Below, piece after piece: positions 18,701-26,905 of a stretch of DNA of 64,000 nucleotides (positions are counted from its first letter, which is position 1; each line of letters opens with the position of its first letter). Source of the stretch: Bacteroides cellulosilyticus (GTDB taxonomy: Bacteria > Bacteroidota > Bacteroidia > Bacteroidales > Bacteroidaceae); contig NZ_CP081903.1 of NCBI RefSeq assembly GCF_020091405.1, forward strand, positions 5,146,501-5,210,500, written 5' to 3'. The notes below the pieces were generated by a model. The model was not told where the DNA came from. It ran no database searches and saw only the letters and a program-made list of their open reading frames with translations. Position numbers and translations under genes: made by a program.

Positions 18701-19019
18701 CTGGGTACACCGCTTTGATTTCCGTTGGAGTCGCGACTTCTTCGTGAAGATTGGCAAAACTAAGAATACGCTGCAACTCAGCCTGGATATCCTGAATATA
18801 GGTAACTTGCTGAACAGCAAATGGGGTGTAACGAAAAACATGTCCGGTGCTAATGGCGGACGAATTCTGACCTATAAGGGTAAGGATGAGAGCAACACTC
18901 CTATTTTCTCTATGTACAAAGATAGTGACGGTAGTTATCCTACTGAAAGCTTCACCCGAAACTTGAATTACAGCGAATGTTGGAAGCTTCAGATCGGTCT
19001 GCGATACGTATTCAATTAA
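15744..19019 (+). CDS. Oar-like TonB-dependent receptor
   Basis: 1091 residues. Signal peptide at residues 1-21, then a carboxypeptidase-regulatory-like domain (~25-115, VIGATVVAVHEPSGTSYGTVTNVDG), a plug domain (~120-225, with GRDGRSNTFTVDGANMNNNF) and a large barrel ending in LQIGLRYVFN. It resembles the Oar family rather than the SusC family: the barrel is long and no SusD-like lipoprotein follows. The substrate is unknown; Oar-type receptors have been tied to protein or peptide export and import. Monocistronic between a promoter and a strong terminator. Confidence 0.9.
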   Translation: MAKKMLFLVVLLFSLTGMLKAQVTTAGMSGKVMADEESVIGATVVAVHEPSGTSYGTVTNVDGRFSLQGMRSGGPYKVTVSYIGYQTAIYTGIQLQLGETYSLNVTLHEASELLGEITITASKSKFSAEKTGATTNISSEQLTTLPSINRSISDFTRISPYASGNSFGGRDGRSNTFTVDGANMNNNFGLSSDLPGGGNPISLDAIDEVQVVIAPYDVRQANFIGAGINAITKSGTNAYRGSAYMYFNNEVMRGNKIGDTDFGVRAEESKTVYGATLGGPIIKDKLFFFANVEYEKSPQQVITWRAAREGEDPNNSTISRTTEADLAEFSQILKDKYGYNTGSFTDFPADVTNLKLLGRIDWNINQGNKLSVRYNFTNNKTWNAPNGSSGNTGYRLAYNRVSAYSMSYANSCYSLQNIVNSATAELNSRFSSNVSNQLLFTYSDMKDERDTNSSPFPFIDIMAGYYENGNQILEPYMTAGYELFTYNNLVKNTVMTIVDNFTYYLGAHKLTAGISYERQKAGNSYMRNGTGYYRYSSFEDFKNGAAPESFALAYGYNGNTKPSADVKFGQLGVYLQDEWNIRDNFKLTAGIRMDNLSFLNDIMRNQAIYNLDFNGMHIDTGAWPDSKLQFSPRVGFTWDVFNDKTLKVRGGSGFFTGRIPLVFFTNMPTNSGMIQNLVSITTRYKDGVVTSRNPRLDLLKGTMITDVNQMISTLGLPATISPEEGVLPSSIVGIDPDFKMPQVWKTSLALDYQLSVSFPLTVTLEGMFSKDINAVRQYNYNVQAPDKDTWSRFNGPDDRYIYPENFLQHTNISSANVLTNTSKGWGWTGNITVMAEPAKNVNIMAAYTHTESKEISGMPGSDANSAWTNVPSINGPNSSGLMRSQYVTPNRVVASINWRVHLNKKTSSNFSLFYSGYSSSGYSFMYSNDMNGDGVTNDLIYIPKTKDEIKFTSAEDADAFWKFVSQDPYLKKHKGEYAEAYSARAPWVHRFDFRWSRDFFVKIGKTKNTLQLSLDILNIGNLLNSKWGVTKNMSGANGGRILTYKGKDESNTPIFSMYKDSDGSYPTESFTRNLNYSECWKLQIGLRYVFN

Positions 19020-19050
19020 AGATTCCGAACTTATATTTATCAAAAAAGAA

Positions 19051-19085
19051 AAGGTGCAACCTAAACATACCGGTTGCACCTTTTT
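19051..19085 (+). terminator. Terminator between TonB receptor and xylE
   Basis: Perfect 11-base arms 19051-19061 and 19072-19082 (AAGGTGCAACC and its complement) followed by TTTTT. It also ends xylE transcription from the other side, given the A-tract before the left arm. Confidence 0.9.
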
Positions 19086-19116
19086 GCATTTATAAGATAT
19101 TAAAGGAGAGAGAATT

Positions 19117-20568
19117 TTATTTGTTTTTTCTCCAAAGTTTACTCATGTCTTCCAGAGTCTTGCCCTTCGTTTCGGGTACCCAACGCCAAACAAAGAAGGC
19201 GGCTGCAACGCAGATGATGCCATACAAGCTGTATGCGAACATCGGACTGAAGTCGTACAGTGCCGGGAACGTGGACGATACAATATAATTGAATATCCAT
19301 TGGAAAGCTACCGCAATGGCCACAGCTTTACCACGAATGGTATTCGGGAAGATTTCAGAAATCAATACCCAGCAAATCGGTCCCCATGACATCATAAAGA
19401 AAGCTGCGTATACAATTACGGAAAATACCGGAAGAATACCTTTGATTCCCATGCTGTCGCACATTGCCACTGCAAATGCACCTACCGCCATACCAATAGA
19501 ACCGATAATCAGCAACGGCTTGCGTCCGAAACGGTCTACAGTAAAGATGGCTACAAGCGTAAATACAATGTTTACAATACCCATGATAACAGTTTGCATC
19601 ATGCCACCGCCTTCAGCACCTGCACTTTCGAAAATACGCGGAGCATAGTATAATACTGCATTAATACCAATAGCCTGTTGGAATACGGAAAGCATGATAC
19701 CGATAACGATAACTGCCACACCGTAAGAGAATAGTTTCTCTGTCTTTTCCTTGGAAGTAGCCTTGATTTCCGCCAGAATTTCTTTTGCTTTGTTTGCACC
19801 ATTCACCTTCTCCAGGATAGAGTATGCCTTTTCGTCCTGATGTACCAGCACCAGATAACGCGGGGTCTTCGGTACGAAGAAAAGAAGGAAACCAAATAAT
19901 GCAGCCGGGAATGCTTCCGAACCAAACATATAACGCCAGCCGGTTTGTACGCTCCACATATCCGAAGCGGCGTTCACAGACAATATGCCTTCAGCGCTTT
20001 TATCGATAATAGGATTCGTGTGATCGCCCATAATCAGGTAGTTAACGAAGTAAACCACCAACATACCGAAGATAATGGCAAATTGGTTACAAGATACCAG
20101 TGTTCCACGAATGTTAGAGGGCGCAATTTCTGCAATATACATCGGACATACGGCAGAGGCAAGACCTACACCAATACCGCCCAATACACGATACAAATTG
20201 AATGCGATGAGCAATTCCATGTTTGGCTCACCGTAGTTGAAGAATAAAAATTCGGGATAGTAAGATCCCAATGCAGACAGGAAGAACAGCACGGATGCCA
20301 GTCTCAACGAATTGCGTCGTCCCAGGCGGGAAGCGAAGAAACCGGAAAGAGCACCACCGATCACACAGCCGATAAGTGCGCTGGAAGAAGTGATACCGTG
20401 CATCACCTTGTCATATTGGAAATCCGTAGCCATCAGGAAGAAAGCTTCCAAACCCTTCTCCGCGCCCGAGATTACCGCCGTATCGTAACCGAACAGCAGG
20501 CCTCCCAAAATGGCAACGGTTGTAATAGAATATAGGTAGAGTTTACTACCATTGTTAGCATCATTCAT
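19117..20568 (-). CDS. xylE: D-xylose:proton symporter (MFS sugar porter)
   Basis: 483 residues, twelve predicted membrane helices. Sugar-porter signatures are clear: GRRNSLR after helix 2, the PMYIAEIAPSNIRG motif, VDRFGRKPLL in the second half, and PETKGKTLEDM at the C-terminus. The E. coli XylE homologue imports D-xylose with a proton across the inner membrane. It is the last gene of a xylose block (regulator, xylB, xylA, xylE), 119 bases after xylA, separated by a large hairpin that could lower its expression relative to xylA. Substrate assigned from context and family. Confidence 0.9.
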   Translation of the reverse strand: MNDANNGSKLYLYSITTVAILGGLLFGYDTAVISGAEKGLEAFFLMATDFQYDKVMHGITSSSALIGCVIGGALSGFFASRLGRRNSLRLASVLFFLSALGSYYPEFLFFNYGEPNMELLIAFNLYRVLGGIGVGLASAVCPMYIAEIAPSNIRGTLVSCNQFAIIFGMLVVYFVNYLIMGDHTNPIIDKSAEGILSVNAASDMWSVQTGWRYMFGSEAFPAALFGFLLFFVPKTPRYLVLVHQDEKAYSILEKVNGANKAKEILAEIKATSKEKTEKLFSYGVAVIVIGIMLSVFQQAIGINAVLYYAPRIFESAGAEGGGMMQTVIMGIVNIVFTLVAIFTVDRFGRKPLLIIGSIGMAVGAFAVAMCDSMGIKGILPVFSVIVYAAFFMMSWGPICWVLISEIFPNTIRGKAVAIAVAFQWIFNYIVSSTFPALYDFSPMFAYSLYGIICVAAAFFVWRWVPETKGKTLEDMSKLWRKNK

Positions 20569-20604
20569 GATAAAAAAAGATTAGGTTGATAAATGAGTAA
20601 AAAG

Positions 20605-20681
20605 TGATAAGGTGGTAGAGTGATAAGGGTGATAGAGTGATATCACTTTACCACTTATCACTCTATCACCCTACCACCTTT
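20605..20681. repeat. Hairpin of GTGATA-type repeats between xylA and xylE
   Basis: 16-base arms 20627-20642 and 20656-20671 are perfectly complementary, and a second stem pairs 20609-20618 with 20671-20680. The unit GTGATA recurs across the left half. It may act as an attenuating or RNA-stabilising structure between the two cistrons; this is inference. Confidence 0.7.
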
Positions 20682-20687
20682 ATTATA

Positions 20688-22004
20688 TTAGCAATACATA
20701 TTCACGATTGCTTCATACAATTCTTGCTTACCGCTGGTTTGCTTCGGTTCGCCGTTAGCTTTCGCATAAGCTACAACATCTTCCAAAGACAATTTGCCTT
20801 CTTCGAATTCCTTACCCTTGCCACCGTCGAATGATGCGTAACGGTCAGCCAACATTTTCTTATAAGGAGATTCTTCCAGTAATTTAGCTGCACTTTCCAG
20901 AGCACGTGCCATAGCATCCATACCTGCAATGTGAGCGATGAAGATATCTTCCAGGTCGGTAGAGTTACGACGGGTCTTAGCATCGAAGTTAGTACCGCCA
21001 TTGCCCAAACCACCGTTGCGGATGATCTGCATCATAGCCTGAGTTAGTTCGTAGTTATCGATAGGGAATTGGTCAGTATCCCAACCGTTCTGGTAGTCAC
21101 CACGGTTAGCATCAATAGAACCCAACATGCCGTTGTCAACAGCTACAGCCAGTTCGTGTTCGAAAGTATGGCCAGCCAAAGTTGCGTGATTAACCTCGAT
21201 GTTTACTTTGAAATCCTTATCCAAACCGTGAGCTTTCAGGAAGCCGATAACAGTTTCAGTATCTACGTCATACTGATGTTTTGTCGGTTCCATCGGTTTC
21301 GGCTCAATCAGGAAAGTACCTTTGAAGCCACGAGCACGTGCATAGTCACGAGCGATAGTCAACATCTTTGCAAGGTGTTCTTTTTCACGTTTCTGGTCAG
21401 TGTTCAGCAAAGACATGTAACCTTCGCGACCGCCCCAGAACACATAGTTTGAACCACCCAGTTCGATAGTAGCGTCAATAGCGTTTTTGATCTGAACAGC
21501 AGCGCGTGCTACAACGTCGAAATCAGGATTGGTAGCAGCACCGTTCATATAACGTGCATGGCCGAATACGTTAGCAGTACCCCACAACAGCTTGATACCA
21601 GTTTCAGCCTGTTTTTCTTTTGCATAAGCTACGATAGCTTTCAGATTAGCTTCATATTCTTCGATGCTTGCACCTTCAGAAATCAGGTCTACATCGTGGA
21701 AGCAATAGTATTCGATACCCATCTTCTGCATGAATTCGAAACCTGCATCCAATTTATTTTTAGCTGCTTGCAAAGCGTCAGAGTCACCATTCCAAGGGAA
21801 TTGTTTCGTTCCGCCACCGAATTGGTCACCACCTTCTGCGCAGAGAGTGTGCCACCAAGCCATAGCAAACTTCAACCAATCTTTCATCTTCTTACCCATG
21901 ATTACCTTCTCAGCATCGTAGTAACGATATGCCATCGGGTTCATACTCTCTTTACCTTCGAATTTAATCTTTCCTATTCCGGGAAAATACTCTTTTGTTG
22001 CCAT
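20688..22004 (-). CDS. xylA: Xylose isomerase
   Basis: 438 residues, normal length for the class II enzyme. Active-site segments are visible: [10 protein letters not shown] (metal and proton-transfer histidine region), [15 protein letters not shown], and [18 protein letters not shown] (metal-binding). It converts D-xylose to D-xylulose in the cytosol. The start region [15 protein letters not shown] is the classic XylA N-terminus. Downstream of xylB in the minus-strand xylose block, with an 80-base gap. Confidence 0.97.
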   Translation of the reverse strand: MATKEYFPGIGKIKFEGKESMNPMAYRYYDAEKVIMGKKMKDWLKFAMAWWHTLCAEGGDQFGGGTKQFPWNGDSDALQAAKNKLDAGFEFMQKMGIEYYCFHDVDLISEGASIEEYEANLKAIVAYAKEKQAETGIKLLWGTANVFGHARYMNGAATNPDFDVVARAAVQIKNAIDATIELGGSNYVFWGGREGYMSLLNTDQKREKEHLAKMLTIARDYARARGFKGTFLIEPKPMEPTKHQYDVDTETVIGFLKAHGLDKDFKVNIEVNHATLAGHTFEHELAVAVDNGMLGSIDANRGDYQNGWDTDQFPIDNYELTQAMMQIIRNGGLGNGGTNFDAKTRRNSTDLEDIFIAHIAGMDAMARALESAAKLLEESPYKKMLADRYASFDGGKGKEFEEGKLSLEDVVAYAKANGEPKQTSGKQELYEAIVNMYC

Positions 22005-22097
22005 AATTTTAATTGAATTTTAAAGGGTTAATTATGTTTTTATTGTTAACTGTATTACTTTAATTCTCCTCGTTTTCAGAGGAGAGTTAAGTTGGCA

Positions 22098-23588
22098 TTA
22101 TTTTGCCATTGATTTTTCCAAACGATGTTTCCAGCGTGCATAAGCATCTGCATATTCCTGGCGCTTAGCCTGATTAGGCTCGATAACATCCAGTTTTTCC
22201 AGCGTTGCGAATGCCTCGTTATTATCTTTATAGATACCTGCACCGATACCTGCTCCCTTGGCTGCACCTACCGAACCATCCGTATCGTACAGTTCGATCA
22301 CAGCTCCCGTCACACCTGCCAGCGTATCGCGGAAGATGGAGCTAAGGAACATATTTGCATGGCCTGCATGGATTTTCTGTACAGGGATGCCCATACCTTC
22401 CATAATATCTATACCATACTTGAATGAGAATACAATGCCTTCCTGAGCTGCACGCACAATGTGTTGCTTGCTATGCAGATTGAAGTTCAAACCACGGATA
22501 GAGCAGTTGATCTCTTTATTTTCGAGCATGCGTTCCGCACCGTTACCGAAGGGCAGAATACTGATACCTGCACTACCGATAGGAGCTTGTGATGCCAGTA
22601 CATTCATTTCATTGTAAGAGATGCCTTCGGGAGCAATCGTACGTTTCACCCAAGAATTAAGAATACCCGTACCATTGATGCAAAGCAACACACCCAGACG
22701 GGTTTGTTCGTCCGTATGGTTTACGTGAGCGAATGTATTTACGCGTGATTTCGGATCATAGTTCACTTCACCGTTCACACCATATACAACACCCGAAGTG
22801 CCTGCTGTAGAAGCTATTTCTCCCGGATTGAATACATTCAGTGAAAGAGCGTTATTCGGTTGGTCACCTGCACGATATGTGATCGGTGTACCTTCCTTTA
22901 ATCCCAATTCTTTTGCTGCGGCAGCATTCACACGGCCTTGTTCGGAGAATGTGGGTTTGATGTCCGCAATCAGAGAGTTATCGAAACCATAATAATCCAT
23001 CAGGAAGTCGGCTACACGATTGTTTTTGAAATCCCAGAACATGCCTTCCGAAAGTCCGGAAACAGTGGTACAGATTTCACCGCTCAACTTCATGGCGATG
23101 TAATCACCCGGCAACATAATCTTATAAATCCGTTCGTAGATGGCCGGTTCGTTTTCCTTTATCCATGCCAGTTTAGAGGCAGTGAAGTTACCCGGAGAGT
23201 TCAACAGATGTGAGAGACATTTCTCTTCTCCCAGCGTTTCGAAAGCTTTCTGTCCGTAAGGCACAGCACGCGAGTCACACCAGATTATGGAAGGACGCAG
23301 CACATTCTGGTCTTTGTCCACACATACCAATCCATGCATCTGATAAGAGATACCGATTGCCTTGATTTCACCTGCGTTTGCACCCGATTCATTCATGACA
23401 GCCTGTGTGGCAAGCTTCAGATTTTCCCACCAGCTTTCGGGATTTTGTTCCGCCCAACCCGGTTTAACTGCAATGATTGCCGCCTCTGTCTTCGGAAAGA
23501 AAGCAGAAGATACACATTTGCCGGTTTCGGCGTTTACCAGGCTCGCTTTTACGGACGAGCTTCCAATGTCATAGCCTAATAAATACAT
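22098..23588 (-). CDS. xylB: Xylulokinase (FGGY family)
   Basis: 496 residues. N-terminal FGGY domain begins LLGYDIGSSSVKASLVNAETG (phosphate 1 motif with glycine/serine), active-site Asp region VNTFAHVNHTDEQ, and the C-terminal domain contains the nucleotide-binding HAGHANMFLSSIFRD and GAAKGAGIGAG segments. It phosphorylates D-xylulose to xylulose 5-phosphate, feeding the pentose phosphate pathway. It is the second gene of the block, 98 bases after the regulator gene. Confidence 0.95.
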   Translation of the reverse strand: MYLLGYDIGSSSVKASLVNAETGKCVSSAFFPKTEAAIIAVKPGWAEQNPESWWENLKLATQAVMNESGANAGEIKAIGISYQMHGLVCVDKDQNVLRPSIIWCDSRAVPYGQKAFETLGEEKCLSHLLNSPGNFTASKLAWIKENEPAIYERIYKIMLPGDYIAMKLSGEICTTVSGLSEGMFWDFKNNRVADFLMDYYGFDNSLIADIKPTFSEQGRVNAAAAKELGLKEGTPITYRAGDQPNNALSLNVFNPGEIASTAGTSGVVYGVNGEVNYDPKSRVNTFAHVNHTDEQTRLGVLLCINGTGILNSWVKRTIAPEGISYNEMNVLASQAPIGSAGISILPFGNGAERMLENKEINCSIRGLNFNLHSKQHIVRAAQEGIVFSFKYGIDIMEGMGIPVQKIHAGHANMFLSSIFRDTLAGVTGAVIELYDTDGSVGAAKGAGIGAGIYKDNNEAFATLEKLDVIEPNQAKRQEYADAYARWKHRLEKSMAK

Positions 23589-23686
23589 GCTTTTAATTTA
23601 TGATTTTTGATTTATGATTTATTTTGTTTGAAATTTATGCCCTTTGATCTATGATTTATTCCGCTTATGATGAATCATAAATCTCT

Positions 23687-24427
23687 TCATCTTCTTACCT
23701 TATTATATATCTTCTTATCGAATCGATAATAGCGTGCGGCACGGTGGGCAACTCCCTGTTGTTTTTCCTCCAATGGAACAACGTATTCCATCATCGCTAT
23801 TTTCTTGTGGAAGTTCCGCACATCAATAGGCTTGCCATATATTAATTCATATAAAGTACGCAGTTGTGATGCCGTAAACTTACGGGGAAGCAGATCGAAC
23901 AAGGCCGACGGATTAATCTCCACGTACTGGCGGATATATACCAATGCTTCTTTAATAATCAGATTATGGTCGAAAGCCAATGCCTTAATATCTTGCAGTG
24001 CCACCCAATATGCTTCGAAATCAGCCAGATTCCGGCTCAGTGCCCGGTCTATCTTCACCAATGACAGGTAAGCAATAGTAACGATACGCTCCACCTTCGA
24101 TTCCATGGCCCGTTCCAGCCAATGAATGTCTTTCGGGTCCTTCGTCCGGTTTTTGGAACCGAATGCCTTGAACTGCATCAGGTTGACGTTCTTCAATCCT
24201 GTCAGTTCGTTCAATACACGCTGTGCAGCTTCATCCAGATCTTCATCCATATAGATCAGGCTTCCGGGAAGCTTCATGTCGTGAAAAATTTCACCTTGCT
24301 CCTCACCTACACGTTTTATCAACAGAACCTTTAATTGTTCTCCGTCAAAGCCAATCACTACACAGTCTACTGAGATATGATTGTTTGCCAATGGGGTTTT
24401 ATGTTCCATGTTTTGCATAATATCCAT
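23687..24427 (-). CDS. Nudix-type transcriptional regulator of the xylose genes (AraR/NrtR-like)
   Basis: About 246 residues from the ATG at 24427 (in-frame ATGs at 24418 and 24409 are alternatives; the frame extends upstream without a good start). Residues ~10-150 form a Nudix fold; in the Nudix box region (LPGSLIYMDEDLDEAAQRVLNELTG) the catalytic glutamates of the REUxEE motif are replaced, so it likely binds a ligand rather than hydrolysing one. The C-terminal part is a winged helix (LPRKFTASQLRTLYELIYG). In Bacteroides the arabinose regulator AraR is of this type; the position before xylB suggests a xylose regulator. Confidence 0.8.
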   Translation of the reverse strand: MDIMQNMEHKTPLANNHISVDCVVIGFDGEQLKVLLIKRVGEEQGEIFHDMKLPGSLIYMDEDLDEAAQRVLNELTGLKNVNLMQFKAFGSKNRTKDPKDIHWLERAMESKVERIVTIAYLSLVKIDRALSRNLADFEAYWVALQDIKALAFDHNLIIKEALVYIRQYVEINPSALFDLLPRKFTASQLRTLYELIYGKPIDVRNFHKKIAMMEYVVPLEEKQQGVAHRAARYYRFDKKIYNKVRR

Positions 24428-24517
24428 GTTTAAGCGCTGCAAATATAAACAGGTTTTTTGAATATACAAGCAAGTAAAACTCATTTTTTATTATGTTGTA
24501 AAGCATTATTTTTCAAT

Positions 24518-24585
24518 ATAATACATATCGTACTTATTACAATATCAAAACATAGCCTTATCGTTGAAAATACAATATGTATTAT
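24518..24585. promoter_or_regulatory. Candidate operator: inverted words upstream of the regulator gene
   Basis: ATAATACATAT (24518-24528) and its complement ATATGTATTAT (24575-24585) face each other across 46 bases, within 160 bases upstream of the Nudix regulator. A paired operator for autoregulation is plausible, but low-complexity AT-rich sequence could give the same match by chance. Confidence 0.3.
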
Positions 24586-24745
24586 TGATAAACAGTAGAA
24601 TTAGCTAATTGTAGGAAGTACAATAAGAGTGAAGTGCTTTATTCTTAAGGATTTTAGTATCTTGTGCAAGAAATAAAAATGTGGGCTCTTATTGTATTTT
24701 TACACGCCATCTCCGTAGTATCTCCATATCAACTCTATATCAACT

Positions 24746-24829
24746 CCGTGTCAAGTCCGTACCTGCTCCGTATCAAGTCCGTATCAGCACTTATCCTATA
24801 GACACGGAGCAGGTACGGACTTGACACGG
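24746..24829. repeat. 26-base perfect inverted repeat in a tract of TCCGTATCAA-like repeats
   Basis: Arms 24746-24771 and 24804-24829 are perfectly complementary around a 32-base loop. The left side (24715-24780) is built from degenerate copies of a 15-base unit of the type ATCAACTCCGTG, so the hairpin sits inside a short tandem-repeat array. No U-tract follows, so it is not a simple terminator. Confidence 0.8.
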
Positions 24830-24945
24830 CTCTGATACGGAGATTGTGCGCAAGGAACTCCTTTAAACACTGTAACTCTCGTCTCCGGTTTCGGTAGCAT
24901 TGCACAAAAATCCTTCATTTGTGCGGTCAATATCAGAAAAAGCTA

Positions 24946-24953
24946 TACCTTTG
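24946..24953 (+). promoter_or_regulatory. -7 element for fabD
   Basis: TACCTTTG, 38 bases before the ATG at 24992; TTTG at 24918-24921 is a possible -33 element, although the spacer of 24 bases is long. Confidence 0.55.
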
Positions 24954-24991
24954 CACCACTTTTTTTAATTAACTACTAAAACAAGAACAGT

Positions 24992-25879
24992 ATGAAAGCA
25001 TTTGTATTTCCGGGTCAAGGTGCCCAATTCGTAGGAATGGGAAAAGACTTGTATGAAAACTCCGCTTTAGCAAAAGAATTGTTTGAAAAAGCCAATGATA
25101 TCCTGGGATATCGCATTACGGATATTATGTTCAACGGTACGGACGAAGACCTGCGTCAGACGAAGGTAACTCAACCTGCCGTATTCCTCCACTCCGTTAT
25201 CTCCGCACTTTGTATGGGTGATGATTTTAAACCTGAAATGACTGCCGGTCACTCATTGGGCGAATTCTCTGCTCTGGTTGCTGCCGGTGCATTGAGTTTC
25301 GAAGATGGATTGAAGCTGGTTTATGCTCGTGCCATGGCCATGCAGAAAGCTTGCGAGGCACAACCCTCTACAATGGCGGCTATCATTGCCCTCTCCGATG
25401 AAAAAGTAGAAGAAATCTGCGAGCAAGTAACCGCTGAAGGTGAAGTTTGCGTTGCAGCCAACTATAACTGTCCGGGACAGATCGTAATTTCCGGTTCTAT
25501 CGAGGGCATCAACAAGGCATGCGAACTGATGAAGGCTGCCGGAGCGAAACGTGCTTTACCTTTAAAGGTAGGCGGTGCTTTCCACTCTCCACTGATGAAT
25601 CCTGCAAAAGTTGAATTGGAAGCAGCTATCAACGCTACTGAAATCCACGCTCCCAAATGTCCGGTTTATCAGAATGTAGATGCATTGCCTCACACTGATC
25701 CGGAAGAGATCAAGAAGAATCTCGTTGCTCAGCTGACTGCTTCTGTACGCTGGACACAGACTGTTAAGAATATGGTTGCTGATGGTGCTACAGACTTCAC
25801 AGAATGTGGCCCAGGTGCTGTACTGCAAGGTCTGATCAAGAAGATTGCACCGGAGGTATCTGCTCACGGTATTGCATAA
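24992..25879 (+). CDS. fabD: Malonyl-CoA:ACP transacylase
   Basis: 295 residues. Family hallmarks: FPGQGAQFVGMGKDLYE at the start, the nucleophile serine in the GHSLGEFSAL motif, the substrate-carboxylate arginine in YARAMAMQ, and VGGAFHSPLM carrying the catalytic histidine. It transfers malonyl from CoA to acyl carrier protein for fatty acid synthesis in the cytosol. Monocistronic, flanked by a promoter and a clear terminator. Unlike fabD in many bacteria it is not next to other fab genes here. Confidence 0.96.
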   Translation: MKAFVFPGQGAQFVGMGKDLYENSALAKELFEKANDILGYRITDIMFNGTDEDLRQTKVTQPAVFLHSVISALCMGDDFKPEMTAGHSLGEFSALVAAGALSFEDGLKLVYARAMAMQKACEAQPSTMAAIIALSDEKVEEICEQVTAEGEVCVAANYNCPGQIVISGSIEGINKACELMKAAGAKRALPLKVGGAFHSPLMNPAKVELEAAINATEIHAPKCPVYQNVDALPHTDPEEIKKNLVAQLTASVRWTQTVKNMVADGATDFTECGPGAVLQGLIKKIAPEVSAHGIA

Positions 25880-25901
25880 TCCTTAAATACAACATATTTG
25901 T

Positions 25902-25940
25902 AAGGGCTGTCTTTTTAACCAAAGACAGCCCTTTATTTTG
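25902..25940 (+). terminator. fabD terminator
   Basis: Perfect 13-base arms 25902-25914 and 25921-25933 around a six-base loop, followed by a T-rich stretch (TATTTTG). Confidence 0.9.
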
Positions 25941-25978
25941 TAATCATACTATCCGCATTCAGAATAGGAAAATAAACA

Positions 25979-26116
25979 GCATCTCAACAAAACTTTTTCA
26001 TGTAAGTATGAAAGTTCTACATTCAACTTGCATTATCTTTAGATAAGATAAGCTGCATCTCAGCATAACTTTTTCATGCAAGCATGAAAGTTCTGCGTTC
26101 GATTTGCATTATCTTT
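25979..26116 (+). repeat. Tandem duplication of a 62-base hairpin-promoter unit
   Basis: Copies 25979-26040 and 26055-26116 align without gaps and differ at about 8 of 62 positions. Each contains a small palindrome (TTTCATG-N4-CATGAAA) and ends in a -7 box: TATCTTTG in the second copy (26110-26117), TATCTTTA in the first, where the conserved last G is lost. Confidence 0.85.
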
Positions 26117-26117
26117 G
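26110..26117 (+). promoter_or_regulatory. Active -7 element of the second promoter copy
   Basis: TATCTTTG. The start of transcription expected 4-8 bases later would fall at or just before the ATG at 26125, leaving almost no leader. Confidence 0.6.
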
Positions 26118-26124
26118 CAAAAAC

Positions 26125-26661
26125 ATGCATGATATGGAGAAAATCGACGAATACAGAAACACCCTTGCAATGCCTCTTTGCAAACTATCAATAGATAAGC
26201 TGGTGCAGGAAATATGCCTGCATCCGGAATACCTTAAAGATATATACCAGTTGATTTCCGATGATAAAATCGTCGTTTCATGGCGGGCTATATGGGCATG
26301 TGAGAAAGTAAGTGAGAAGCATCCCGGCTGGTTTGTTCCATTGCTGGATGATATTATTCAGCGATTATTGGTCTGCCAACATGATGGTTCCAAACGGTTA
26401 TTGCTGTCTATATTATATAATGTACCTGCATCTGATCCTGTCTCTGTCGATTTGCTAAATTATTGCCTGGATCACATGTTGGCCCCACAAGAAAGTATCG
26501 GTGTGCAGGCATTATCTATCAGAATGGCTTACCAGCTTTGCAAGTCTGAGCCGGAACTTTTGAAAGAGCTGCAACTCATATTAGAGAATGCAGATACCGA
26601 ATATTACTCCACAGGCGTTAAGACTACCATACGGAATATCCTAAAAAAGATAAATAAATAA
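26125..26661 (+). CDS. HEAT-repeat-like hypothetical protein
   Basis: About 178 residues, starting at the ATG at 26125 (or 26134); an upstream TTG in the same frame lies inside the promoter and is unlikely. The sequence is all-helical with repeated units such as DKIVVSWRAIWACEKVSEKHPGWFVPLLDDIIQRLL and IGVQALSIRMAYQLCKSEPELLKELQLILEN, typical of HEAT/armadillo-like repeats. Similar short Bacteroides proteins are sometimes mislabelled adenylosuccinate lyase; I see no lyase motif. The role is unknown, perhaps a scaffold. The gene is monocistronic. Confidence 0.7.
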   Translation: MHDMEKIDEYRNTLAMPLCKLSIDKLVQEICLHPEYLKDIYQLISDDKIVVSWRAIWACEKVSEKHPGWFVPLLDDIIQRLLVCQHDGSKRLLLSILYNVPASDPVSVDLLNYCLDHMLAPQESIGVQALSIRMAYQLCKSEPELLKELQLILENADTEYYSTGVKTTIRNILKKINK

Positions 26662-26729
26662 TTGAAGTTTCGCAAGTTATGATATTCAGGAGTTAAAATC
26701 AGCTATAAAACAAATTAAATCCAATAACT

Positions 26730-26812
26730 ATAACAAGCAATGTCATGATGCAAAACTAGCAATATTCCGCATTACAAGATTGCTAGTTTTGCATCATGAC
26801 ATTGCTTGTTAT
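26730..26812. repeat. 34-base perfect inverted repeat
   Basis: Arms 26730-26763 and 26779-26812 are exact complements with a 15-base spacer. No T-tract follows on either strand, so this is larger and different from a normal terminator. It sits between the HEAT-like gene and the MITE-like element. Confidence 0.9.
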
Positions 26813-26905
26813 GTTCCGTTTAAGGCTTCCGGGTGGGTTACCGTATTATTTTTCGCAGACTGTTCTTGAAAAAGTATAACAATATTAAGACCAATAAAAG
26901 GCTTA

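Larger units (their letters stand above)
24485..24991. other. Regulatory intergenic region between the xylose regulator and fabD
   Basis: 507 bases without a credible gene. It holds a pair of inverted 11-base words at 24518-24528 and 24575-24585 (possible operator), a 26-base perfect inverted repeat at 24746-24829, and the fabD promoter at 24946. Confidence 0.6.

Noticed and set aside
15744..19019. SusC/SusD-type polysaccharide utilisation locus
   Set aside because: No SusD-like lipoprotein or glycosidase follows, and the barrel resembles Oar rather than SusC.
24715..24840. Possible CRISPR array in the repeat tract before fabD
   Set aside because: Repeats are short, degenerate and contiguous without unique spacers; no cas genes are in the window.
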